From positions 1-41,693 of the forward strand of contig JALXAX010000170.1 of the NCBI GenBank assembly GCA_026991755.1: a stretch of DNA of 41,693 nt, given 5' to 3'. Within the stretch, counting starts at the first letter, position 1; each line of letters opens with the position of its first letter. A model generated the notes under the pieces. The model saw only the letters and a program-made list of their open reading frames with translations. It did not search any database and was not told the origin of the DNA. The position numbers and the translations under genes are program-made. This stretch comes from Thiotrichaceae bacterium. GTDB taxonomy: Bacteria; Pseudomonadota; Gammaproteobacteria; Thiotrichales; Thiotrichaceae. Shown here piece by piece: positions 18,693 to 26,524 of this stretch.

Positions 18693-18740
18693 CGTATACA
18701 GTTATACGCTTTACTGCGTATGTAAATCCTAGATTTACAT
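18693..18740 (+). promoter_or_regulatory. Two operator-like inverted repeats upstream of the EGKCG gene
   Basis: CGTATA-N4-TATACG (18693-18708) and ATGTAAATC-N3-GATTTACAT (18720-18740) are both perfect. They end 36 bases before the ATG at 18777, where a regulator would bind. They have the size and symmetry of dimeric repressor sites. No regulator gene lies nearby, so the partner is unknown. A metal- or redox-sensing regulator would fit related systems, but that is inference. Confidence 0.45.
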
Positions 18741-18776
18741 TTATTTCAAGATTTTAATAATTTAAGGATATATAAA

Positions 18777-19040
18777 ATGATTACACGTAAAAATCTTTTA
18801 GCTCTTGCAGTTTCTACTTCACTTGCTGCAACAATGGTTGGTTGTTCAAAGTACACAACAGATTCAGGATCATCTGCTGCTAAAGCAAGCGCTTCTGCCA
18901 AAGCAAAAGAAGGAAAGTGTGGCGAAGGCAAATGCGGCGGAAAGAAAGCTAAGGAAGGAAAATGCGGTGAAGGTAAATGCGGTGGAAAGAAAGCTAAGAA
19001 AGAAGGAAAGTGTGGCGAAGGTAAATGCGGTGGTAAATAA
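18777..19040 (+). CDS. HvfA/GigA-like EGKCG-repeat lipoprotein, candidate RiPP precursor
   Basis: An 87-residue protein with a signal sequence ending MVGC (Cys23), a plausible lipobox with Ser at +2, which favours the outer membrane. A short spacer rich in Ser, Ala and Lys follows. The rest is three units of EGKCGEGKCGGKKAK, the last cut short, giving six EGKCG motifs. EGKCG repeats are the hallmark of HvfA- and GigA-type peptides; in HvfA an MNIO (DUF692) enzyme, HvfB, with partner HvfC, turns the Cys into copper-binding oxazolone/thioamide groups. Those partner genes normally sit next to the precursor, but here the neighbours are a beta-helix gene and recC. AAGGA lies 8 bases before the ATG. 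It is either an orphan substrate modified in trans or an unmodified thiol-rich metal-binding lipoprotein. The motif assignment is strong; modification is inference. Confidence 0.85.
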   Translation: MITRKNLLALAVSTSLAATMVGCSKYTTDSGSSAAKASASAKAKEGKCGEGKCGGKKAKEGKCGEGKCGGKKAKKEGKCGEGKCGGK

Positions 19041-19041
19041 T

Positions 19042-19070
19042 AGAGGTTATCCTAACCAACCTCTTTATTT
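19042..19070 (+). terminator. Rho-independent terminator of the EGKCG gene
   Basis: AGAGGTT and AACCTCT form a 7-bp stem with a 9-base loop, followed by TTATTTAT. It begins 1-2 bases after the TAA stop, so the small lipoprotein gene is probably a single-gene transcript. Confidence 0.7.
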
Positions 19071-19128
19071 ATAGATACTCATCTCACTGAATACTATCGC
19101 GATTAAAACACACTGCGTACTTCATAGT

Positions 19129-19287
19129 GAGACCTTTGCACGAAAGATATGACGGATAAAAATGGCTTGAATTTTCTCTATTTCTGCTAAAAATTCGGCC
19201 AATAGCTCGGCTATTACCCTCTTTTTTAGCAAAAATAGAGAAAATTACGCTCATTTTTCTCTCGCCATCCTTTCGTGCAAAGGTCTC
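19129..19287 (+). mobile_element. GAGACC-family MITE, long copy (159 bp)
   Basis: It has perfect 18-bp ends, GAGACCTTTGCACGAAAG and its complement, and ATAGT on both sides (19124-19128 and 19288-19292) as a 5-bp target duplication. The interior contains a second long inverted repeat (TTTTCTCTATTT against AAATAGAGAAAA), so almost the whole element can fold into one hairpin. No coding capacity; it must be moved in trans. Confidence 0.88.
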
Positions 19288-19357
19288 ATAGTATCAGTGT
19301 GTTTTCCATCGTATCGCGTTACAGAATCATATCAAGTGTTACTGACCCACTGAAATA

Positions 19358-22300
19358 TCAATTTTTTTGACCATTTTCCCAAATGGGATTCAATAAAGTA
19401 CAAGCTTCCTCAAATTTATTATTAATAACTTCATCAATCGTTAGGTCTTTATAAATAAGTTGAAAGAATGAATCGTACTCATATTCTTTTCTATATCGAT
19501 TGCTAGCACTTTGTAGAGGCGATATTCGTCCTGTTTTTTTATGCTGTTGCTCATGCCATGCTATTGCGGGCTCTATCAATAAGTCGCTTGGTTGCTTTTG
19601 ACCTGCACTATAAACATCAACTAATGCTTTAAGTAATTCCTCAGCCTCACTCTTATTGACAGCATCACTAGAAAAATGCCAATTTTGATCTTTTGTTAAT
19701 AACCATGTGTCGGAAGCGGTAGTACCTGTTTCATTTTCTTTTGCAATTAGATAACTCAACCATACGGGTAACAGATCTTTACCCTTCAGTTTGGCATAAC
19801 GATAAATCAATCTCCCCTTCTGATACTGATTGTCTAATACGCCGACAATACGATAATCCCCAATTTCTATATCGATAGCCAATGCTTCCATTGATGTGCC
19901 AGCACCCACATTTTTGATCTGATCAACAAAATTGACAATATCTTGTTTTTGTTCTGTAAAACTGATGATGCCATTGCTATTATTCAGCCATCGCCCTTGT
20001 GCGATTAATTTTTTATAAAAACCCTCATCATCTTTCTCCGCTAGTTGATGTTCAACCCATTCTTGGTTGATTAGATATTGATCTAAACCATCCACTATAA
20101 ACGGCTCTGTTTCGTCAGCCCTATTTTCAATACGCGGAATATTTATTTGTAACTGTTGTTGAATAAAATGACGCTGAGGGTGTTGATAAAAAGACAATAA
20201 GTCTGCTAGTTCAATCACTGTTTTTGTATCGTTCTCGATCGAACCTTGCCACCACTTCTGGCTCCCCTCATTGATGGATCGAATTGAAGGATTTAACGCC
20301 TGAGCTGCCAACAGTTGATGTGACGAATAAGTAAAATACTGCTTACTATCAGAGAAATACCAGGGGCTATGTGCTTGTAAGCGGTGATATGTCACCCAAG
20401 GTGTTAATGAACTTTCAGCTGTAGTTTGAAAAGTGGCTTCAGCAGATGGACTTGGAGAGCCTTCAGCATGTGGAGAGTCTTCAACATGTGGAGAGTCTTC
20501 AGCGTTCGAGAAATGTTCATCTATGTATTCAAGTAATTCAGATACTACTACGGAAGGCGGGATAATACTGTTATTGCTCTTAGCTTGGCCCACGTAGGTC
20601 ATGATCAATTGTTGTCGAGCTGATAACAGCACTTCAAGAAACTGATAACGCTCGTCAACCCGTGGTGCTTTATCACCTTTTCTAAAATCATCGGCAAGCA
20701 AATCAAATGCAGGTCTTGTATCTGCACGAGGGTATTCACCATCATTCATGCCCATTAGTGCGATAACCTTGAAAGGAATTGCTCGCATGGGTAGCATCGA
20801 ACAAAACGTTAGCTGCCCCCTAAGAAAACCCGCTGCTGACTGTTGGCTGGTGGCAGCACGGGTCAATGCCGCTAGAATAACATCGAGACTTATCTTCTGT
20901 TGATGGATGCCTGAAAATTTGTCTAAATCGGTAATAAGTTCTATTAGCACAGCGTATGAGTGTTGATAATCACCCGTTGACACCAATAAGTCTTCAGCAA
21001 AACGGCCTAGATGCTTATTCCAATACTCTAGTGTATGTGGCTGTGAAAAGACCTTCTTGGCATGACTAAGCAGGCTGATAAAATCATACATTCCACCTAG
21101 TGCTTTTGCTTCAGAACCTTCGATTTCAGCAAAGGGTAATACGGACTCATTAGCATCATTTGCTGGCTCACAAAAATGCTCATCATCAGAGTTGGCATAC
21201 CCCATCAACAACCTTTCTAAACCAGCCTTCCAGCTATTTTCAGAGAAAGGAATAAAGCCATATTCTTCACGATGTTGTGCAGACTCACCCCAACGAATGT
21301 GAGTTGCCGCGACCCATACACGGATATTCTCAATATCCACTTCAGATAATCCGAAATGCTCATAGACTACGGCTTGATCCAATACATCAAAAACAGCCTC
21401 TATCTCCCAGCGGTGTTGACTTAATGTTAGAAAGCGCAGGAAAATACTGAGTGGATTATTGCTATCTAAGGTGTTTTTGTCCGCAATGGCATGAGGTATA
21501 TCCTCAAAAACAGCGGATATATAGGGGGCATATTGGGTGATGTCGGGTGTCATCACTAGAATATCTCTGATGGTCAACGTTGGATCGTCATCAAGGCACT
21601 GTAATAGCAGATCTTTTAAAACTTCCGCCTCACGCATCCTGCTATGACAAACATGAATACTAAGGCTGTTATCTGTTGTAGCTATAAGTTTTCGATTATT
21701 AACGGCTTGGTCATTAGCTTTTAAAACTGAGTTATTCAGAATATCATTTTGAATCAGTGCTAATAACGTATCATCATCATTTTTTTCGAAGCTTTGGTAC
21801 TGGATTTCAAAGTCACACTGTTCTAATAGCAATTGCTGAAAATCACGACCTTGCTGACCTAGTGCAGCTAATAACGGATTGTTTGTTATTAATAGGGGCT
21901 CAAGCTCACTATCTGGATCTCTAGTTTGTTCAAACTGTTCTGAGGCTCCTGCCCGTTGTTTTGCCAGCTGTTTTTTACTAGGCAAGTCTGCCCAGTAAGA
22001 TTGTGCTGGATTAAGTAGATAAAAATGCACATCAATAAAATGACCTATCGCTTGAAGAAAGTTTAGATAAATAGGTGACATGCCGTTAATGCCAAATATA
22101 CTCAGCCGCTCAGGTAGTAATTGCCTGGCTTGTTGCTTGTCCATTTTTGAGAGTGCTTCAATAGCATCTAACCAAAGGTGTCCTTTTCCCTTATTGTTGC
22201 TAAAGGTGTCGCTAGAGGTTTCGCTACAGGTGTCGCTACTGTTATCGCTGCCTAACTGATGCCATAAATCTTGCTGCCAGCTTTCACTCGGGTTGTTTGT

Positions 22301-22771
22301 AACCCGTCTTCCCTGCTCCCATTCAGACATCCAGTCAGGTCGCATAAATTGGTATTGATCGAACAAAAAAGCCAACTTTTCAGCTAATTGATAACGTTTA
22401 AGGTCAACACATTCGCCATCTATATAATGAGATAGGATTGGGTTTTGTAACTTGCTATGCTCATCAAGACTTCTCAATAAATGATCAAAGTGCCACAGAA
22501 GTGATTCTTGATCATAAAGCTCCGAGTGTACTTTGCCCTCAGGGACAAGCTTATCAACGATATTACCAAAAAACTTACCTGGGAAGTGGAAGTCAAAGTT
22601 AGCCCACACGCCTTTTCTATCGGCTAATTGTTGTGACAACCAACGCTCCATTCCCTGACTTTGGATTAGAAGCTGTTCTTTTTTAAAAGGATGCGATAAG
22701 GGGTTTTCTATGACTTGGTGTAAATGAGCCAATAAGTTTTCTGTTTTATTAGAAGTATGTAGGACAAACAT
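19358..22771 (-). CDS. recC: Exodeoxyribonuclease V subunit RecC
   Basis: A 1137-residue protein, close to the usual RecC length of about 1120. The N-terminus reads VLHTSNKTENLLAHL, then LIQSQGMERWLSQQLADRKG and NFDFHFPGKFF, matching the opening of RecC proteins. RecC is the helicase-like, inactive-nuclease scaffold of RecBCD; it recognises Chi and splits the strands during double-strand break repair in the cytoplasm. Residues of about 255-285 and 770-800 carry Ser/Glu-rich insertions that look like loop expansions. It lies 72 bases after the RNB ribonuclease gene on the same strand, perhaps in one transcript. recB and recD, which are its obligate partners and often adjacent, are not in the window. 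No clear ribosome site precedes the ATG. Confidence 0.92.
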   Translation of the reverse strand: MFVLHTSNKTENLLAHLHQVIENPLSHPFKKEQLLIQSQGMERWLSQQLADRKGVWANFDFHFPGKFFGNIVDKLVPEGKVHSELYDQESLLWHFDHLLRSLDEHSKLQNPILSHYIDGECVDLKRYQLAEKLAFLFDQYQFMRPDWMSEWEQGRRVTNNPSESWQQDLWHQLGSDNSSDTCSETSSDTFSNNKGKGHLWLDAIEALSKMDKQQARQLLPERLSIFGINGMSPIYLNFLQAIGHFIDVHFYLLNPAQSYWADLPSKKQLAKQRAGASEQFEQTRDPDSELEPLLITNNPLLAALGQQGRDFQQLLLEQCDFEIQYQSFEKNDDDTLLALIQNDILNNSVLKANDQAVNNRKLIATTDNSLSIHVCHSRMREAEVLKDLLLQCLDDDPTLTIRDILVMTPDITQYAPYISAVFEDIPHAIADKNTLDSNNPLSIFLRFLTLSQHRWEIEAVFDVLDQAVVYEHFGLSEVDIENIRVWVAATHIRWGESAQHREEYGFIPFSENSWKAGLERLLMGYANSDDEHFCEPANDANESVLPFAEIEGSEAKALGGMYDFISLLSHAKKVFSQPHTLEYWNKHLGRFAEDLLVSTGDYQHSYAVLIELITDLDKFSGIHQQKISLDVILAALTRAATSQQSAAGFLRGQLTFCSMLPMRAIPFKVIALMGMNDGEYPRADTRPAFDLLADDFRKGDKAPRVDERYQFLEVLLSARQQLIMTYVGQAKSNNSIIPPSVVVSELLEYIDEHFSNAEDSPHVEDSPHAEGSPSPSAEATFQTTAESSLTPWVTYHRLQAHSPWYFSDSKQYFTYSSHQLLAAQALNPSIRSINEGSQKWWQGSIENDTKTVIELADLLSFYQHPQRHFIQQQLQINIPRIENRADETEPFIVDGLDQYLINQEWVEHQLAEKDDEGFYKKLIAQGRWLNNSNGIISFTEQKQDIVNFVDQIKNVGAGTSMEALAIDIEIGDYRIVGVLDNQYQKGRLIYRYAKLKGKDLLPVWLSYLIAKENETGTTASDTWLLTKDQNWHFSSDAVNKSEAEELLKALVDVYSAGQKQPSDLLIEPAIAWHEQQHKKTGRISPLQSASNRYRKEYEYDSFFQLIYKDLTIDEVINNKFEEACTLLNPIWENGQKN

Positions 22772-22843
22772 GGAGTCGATCAGTCATCAGTAATAAGATA
22801 GAAACAGTAGCATATATTTGGTGAGCTCTGGTTACGTATAAAA

Positions 22844-24685
22844 TTATATAATTCTAAAATTGGCCTGCAAATCAGCAATATTAATAGACGATAATTGTAC
22901 AGTTATCGAGCTATCTAGCTCAAAATCTCCGTTTCTTCTTAACTTAGGTTCAAGCGCGACATCTGGCAAGATAACCGTTATCTTTCGTTCATCCTGATAA
23001 ACGACGGTAGCTTCACCCTGCCACTTTTTGGTCTCACTTTCTTGCTTCAAGTACAGCAAAGTCCAATGCTGCCTTGAAAAGCGCTCAGTTTTACGTGCCG
23101 CGAAAGACCCTTCATCAGCTAGGCCGATTCGCTCAACAAGAGAGTCGGCTTCAAGCAACGGTTGATCCGTTAAAAAAGCACGTAATTGCTGATGCACAAT
23201 TAAATCAAGATAGCGGCGCATAGGGCTTGTCACCCTTGTATAGCAGGGCAAACCCAGTCCAAAGTGGGATGCTGGAACGGTTGAGTGCTTAGAGGCTTTA
23301 AAGCATCGACGATAAGCATAATGCTCAGAGAGTTTCTCAGGATACTGGATTTCTTCTGGCTCAACCTGATATGCATACGGTATCGGAATGTTATTTTCAG
23401 TAGCAAAATGTGCAATAGCTTCGCCTGCTGCCAACATCGCTTCCGTCACTAATTGACGGCTTTCACTACGTCCAAAAGGATGAATTGAAATAGTGCCATC
23501 ACGAACCTTTATACTCACTTCAGGGAAGTCTAACATAGCGGCATCGTTGCTAAGGCGACGTTGATGATAACGTTCTGTCACTGCTTTTAAATCAACAAAG
23601 GGGTTGTCGTCTTGTTCTAACTCCTTGTCTACATCATCATAAGTGGTTCTTGTCACGTTGAGCGTTGAAAAACAGATTTGAATATCTTCTAGTTCACCGC
23701 TATCCGCCACCTTAAAACTAATCGATAATGCAGGGCTTTCCTCATGCAACCCTAAGCCAAGCTGCTCGGTAATTGCTTCGGGTAACATATGAATCACTTG
23801 ATCAGGTAGGTATACATTAGTTCCCCGAGAGCGTGCTTCAATATCCAATTCAGAGTCAGCCTCTACGAGTGATGAGACATCAGCAATATGCACCCACAAG
23901 CGTTCACCATCAAAAGAAATCGCATCATCAGGATCTTTATTTCCCACATCATCAATTGCCCACGCTTTTAAATGACGTAGATCTTTTCGTTCAGATGATA
24001 CCGCTTGAGGTACAGACAGTTCTGGGTTTTCCATATTAACACCCATGCGGCGTGGCCAGGGGTTATAGTCTTCTTTCCAGTACCCAAGCCTGATCAATAA
24101 AGCATGAGCTGATTCTTTGTTCTCACTGACACCCACTGCTTTTAAGATGCGACTTTGTTCACGCTCAGCTGTAGCGACCTGCTCAACTTCACTCAGATGG
24201 CTGTAATCTTCAGCTTCTATCTGGTTTGATTTGATCCGTGCGATTAAAGAATCCCAAGCCTGCTTTTGTTGAATCTTTTCTTCACGCTTTTGTTGATCCG
24301 CTTTTATGTCATCGAGTGGGCGAACGCTAATAAATTCTGTACTACCCTGCCCTTCAAAATATAAATTATCGACCACTAGCATCCAACTCGACCAAGCGCT
24401 TTGCGGAGTAAACTCACCATAGAGCAGTTCAGCCAGTTCAGCTAAGCTGAAGGTTTCACCTTCTAATAATTCAAGCGTCTCATCAAGGTTCTCAATAGAC
24501 CGTGGTCTTTCTAAATCAAGTGTGGATACATCAGAGATGGGGCCAGAATGCAAAAAGAGAATATCTTTATCGCGTACGCGTTTCGTCGTATTAAAGAATG
24601 AAATGGAAATTTTATCACTTACTTCTTCAACATAAGCGGCTTTACTCTTGTAATAGACTAATGCGCCTTTTTTAATATCTGACAT
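22844..24685 (-). CDS. RNase II/R-family exoribonuclease (RNB domain)
   Basis: A 613-residue protein with the RNB catalytic domain. The metal-binding motif is seen near residues 242-258 (AIDDVGNKDPDDAISFDG, with the spaced Asp residues of the family), and the RNA-binding signature YTRVTSPMRRYLDLIVHQ near 482-499. The family degrades single-stranded RNA 3' to 5' in a metal-dependent, processive way in the cytoplasm. The N-terminal 230 residues are not a typical pair of cold-shock domains, and the C-terminal S1 part is short. This makes it look like the shorter RNB proteins rather than RNase R of about 800 residues. It precedes recC by 72 bases. Whether it replaces classical RNase II cannot be told from here. 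Confidence 0.88.
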   Translation of the reverse strand: MSDIKKGALVYYKSKAAYVEEVSDKISISFFNTTKRVRDKDILFLHSGPISDVSTLDLERPRSIENLDETLELLEGETFSLAELAELLYGEFTPQSAWSSWMLVVDNLYFEGQGSTEFISVRPLDDIKADQQKREEKIQQKQAWDSLIARIKSNQIEAEDYSHLSEVEQVATAEREQSRILKAVGVSENKESAHALLIRLGYWKEDYNPWPRRMGVNMENPELSVPQAVSSERKDLRHLKAWAIDDVGNKDPDDAISFDGERLWVHIADVSSLVEADSELDIEARSRGTNVYLPDQVIHMLPEAITEQLGLGLHEESPALSISFKVADSGELEDIQICFSTLNVTRTTYDDVDKELEQDDNPFVDLKAVTERYHQRRLSNDAAMLDFPEVSIKVRDGTISIHPFGRSESRQLVTEAMLAAGEAIAHFATENNIPIPYAYQVEPEEIQYPEKLSEHYAYRRCFKASKHSTVPASHFGLGLPCYTRVTSPMRRYLDLIVHQQLRAFLTDQPLLEADSLVERIGLADEGSFAARKTERFSRQHWTLLYLKQESETKKWQGEATVVYQDERKITVILPDVALEPKLRRNGDFELDSSITVQLSSINIADLQANFRII

Positions 24686-24773
24686 AGAGTTTTATCTAGG
24701 GTGAAATCAAGGGCGTTTATGATAGCGCATCCAGAATATAGCGGGTATTTATAAATGAGCTTTGCGATGGAAT

Positions 24774-26279
24774 TTACTTGTTGAGGATTTGGTAAAGGTA
24801 GTAACGTTCGTCACTAGGGCCAAAAATGTGCTTGTCTATTTTATAGATCAATTCATAGTTAAGCAGTGATTCTGCAGGGGTTGGGGCGTTGAAAACAATC
24901 AAGCTATGATCATTATCTAACTTATTCTTCCGAATTCTTTTTTCAACCTCATGGAAATCAATATAACGATTCTTTTCAAACTTTTTAGTCCAAACGATAT
25001 AGGTTCCAAAATCCTCAATATCAGGATACCAAAAAAGTTGGTTAGGAAGGTAAAGCGCTAATGTACTACTCAATGTGGATGGGCTACCTATGAGCACTTG
25101 ATCTGACAAGTCAATCGTAGACAAATAAGTAGACATGTCTTTAGCACCTGAGTATTTCTGTGTTTGTTCTGAAAAGTGCATCAAGGCGCTTGCTAATAAT
25201 GAAAAAGCTAGTGTTCCGTTGAGCAATATTAATGTCCATTTTTTGTTGAATAAGTCGTCGGTGTAATATTTTGGCGACAGTTTGTAATAAGTAGATGTCC
25301 ACAAAGAAAAGATGAGGAAAATAAGGATGAAACCGTGATGGCGATACCCCCCATAGTATTTGAAAACGAATAAGTAGAATAGCCCTAATATAGACAAGAT
25401 ATAAACAACAAACATTTCTTTAGATCGTTTAAATAGGTAGATACAAGAGTAAACAAAGACACCTAAAGCAGTTAACGTCAAAAATACAAAAGGTAAATAA
25501 TCATGAATGCCTGAGTCAATTTGCCGTGATAGAGGAACAAAGGCATTCATAATGGCACGAGGCAATGCACGATAATTAAACTCATGAAAAACCTCAGCAC
25601 GCATATTATCAGCGGCAGGAAGCAGTTGTAGTAATGCCAGTAAAGCACCTAAACAGGCTATGGCAATTGGCCCTTTAAAGCGTTCAAAACTTACCTGTGA
25701 CTGGCCAACTTCATAAACGTAAAGCATTAACAATGCTGTAGCGATAAAAAAGCTATGTACATTAGTATTAAATAACAGCAGGATCAAAACGCAATGCACT
25801 ATAGGCTTGCTAAAACGTTCACCGTAACTTGCGGCAATAGCAAACACAAACAACACGGTTAAGTTATAGTTTCTGGCAATAACTGCATATTCCCACCCCA
25901 TATAGAATGAAAATAAAAAAAGAACTTTTGTAAGTCTGGAAAAAGGTGCTTTATAGGTGAAAATAGTGGCCGCTAATAATACGAAAGTGAGATGTATATA
26001 CGTTAATGTTGAGGGGGGGAAACCTGACTTGGCAAAAGGCATAAGAATTAAATGCCAAAGCGCGGGGGTACCTTCATAATTGATATGCTGGAATAACTGG
26101 GAAAGTGGAATATCTCTAGCAATAAGCCACGATTGAGCTTCATCTCTCCAAGGCTCATGCTGCATCGCACCAAAAAAAATCAAAATAGCGTAACAGGTCA
26201 GTACGATAACTTCCCATGTCAACACCCTACTTTTTATATGGCCAATTGATAGTAAATCGCCAGATTGTGTCTGGTTCAT
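24774..26279 (-). CDS. GT-C fold membrane glycosyltransferase, ArnT/PMT-like
   Basis: A 501-residue protein with about ten hydrophobic membrane segments. Near residues 43-52 the periplasmic first loop carries EPWRDEAQSW, with the acidic pair typical of GT-C enzymes such as ArnT and GT39 that use polyprenyl-phosphate sugars. A hydrophilic C-terminal part of about 120 residues follows the last membrane segment. It lies downstream of the flippase gene on the same strand, separated from it by a 131-bp palindromic element, so it may form a separate transcript of the polysaccharide locus. It likely decorates a lipid-linked glycan or lipid A. Acceptor and donor are unknown. Confidence 0.72.
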   Translation of the reverse strand: MNQTQSGDLLSIGHIKSRVLTWEVIVLTCYAILIFFGAMQHEPWRDEAQSWLIARDIPLSQLFQHINYEGTPALWHLILMPFAKSGFPPSTLTYIHLTFVLLAATIFTYKAPFSRLTKVLFLFSFYMGWEYAVIARNYNLTVLFVFAIAASYGERFSKPIVHCVLILLLFNTNVHSFFIATALLMLYVYEVGQSQVSFERFKGPIAIACLGALLALLQLLPAADNMRAEVFHEFNYRALPRAIMNAFVPLSRQIDSGIHDYLPFVFLTLTALGVFVYSCIYLFKRSKEMFVVYILSILGLFYLFVFKYYGGYRHHGFILIFLIFSLWTSTYYKLSPKYYTDDLFNKKWTLILLNGTLAFSLLASALMHFSEQTQKYSGAKDMSTYLSTIDLSDQVLIGSPSTLSSTLALYLPNQLFWYPDIEDFGTYIVWTKKFEKNRYIDFHEVEKRIRKNKLDNDHSLIVFNAPTPAESLLNYELIYKIDKHIFGPSDERYYLYQILNK

Positions 26280-26315
26280 TCTCGTTTAATCTCGATTAAT
26301 ATTTTTTATATATGT

Positions 26316-26446
26316 GAAACCTTATGCACGAAAGATATGACGGATATAGCAAGCTTAATAATTGAGTTGACCGTTTTGATAAAACGGCAAGCTCACTAAA
26401 AAATTACGTTCGTTTTTCTCTCGTCATCCTTTCATACAAAAGACTC
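26316..26446 (+). mobile_element. GAGACC-family MITE, degenerate copy (131 bp)
   Basis: The ends are mutated (GAAACCTTATGCACGAAAG and CTTTCATACAAAAGACTC) and no target duplication remains. It is about 90 percent identical by eye to the copy at 39223-39352, in opposite orientation, with an unbroken identical core of over 60 bases. The centre carries a small hairpin, CCGTTTT-GAT-AAAACGG. It separates the GT-C gene from the flippase gene. Confidence 0.85.
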
Positions 26447-26524
26447 ATGCCAACATTACAATTATTTTTTGAGATATAAAACATAAACACGCTTAATGGC
26501 TGTTATACGTATCCGAACAGGTTT

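Larger units (their letters stand above)
18459..18776. other. Intergenic region before the EGKCG lipoprotein gene
   Basis: These 318 bases hold two small hairpins after the beta-helix gene (GAGGC-TTTA-GCCTC at 18483-18496 and the palindrome at 18529-18546) and two inverted repeats just ahead of the EGKCG gene. No reading frame is evident. The promoter of the small lipoprotein gene is expected in the right half. Confidence 0.45.
19041..19357. other. Convergent intergenic region between the EGKCG gene and recC
   Basis: These 317 bases hold the terminator at 19042-19070 and the 159-bp palindromic element at 19129-19287. Nothing else is evident. Transcription from both sides converges here, so the element may also stop the recC message. 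Confidence 0.55.

Noticed and set aside
18734-18761. TTTACA-N16-AATAAT, a consensus-like promoter for the EGKCG gene
   Set aside because: The predicted start of transcription would fall on or after the ribosome site, leaving no leader, so it is unlikely to be the real promoter.
18900-19036. Short direct repeats that might be read as a CRISPR-like array or minisatellite
   Set aside because: The repetition is explained by the coding of EGKCG units in frame with an intact start, ribosome site and terminator.
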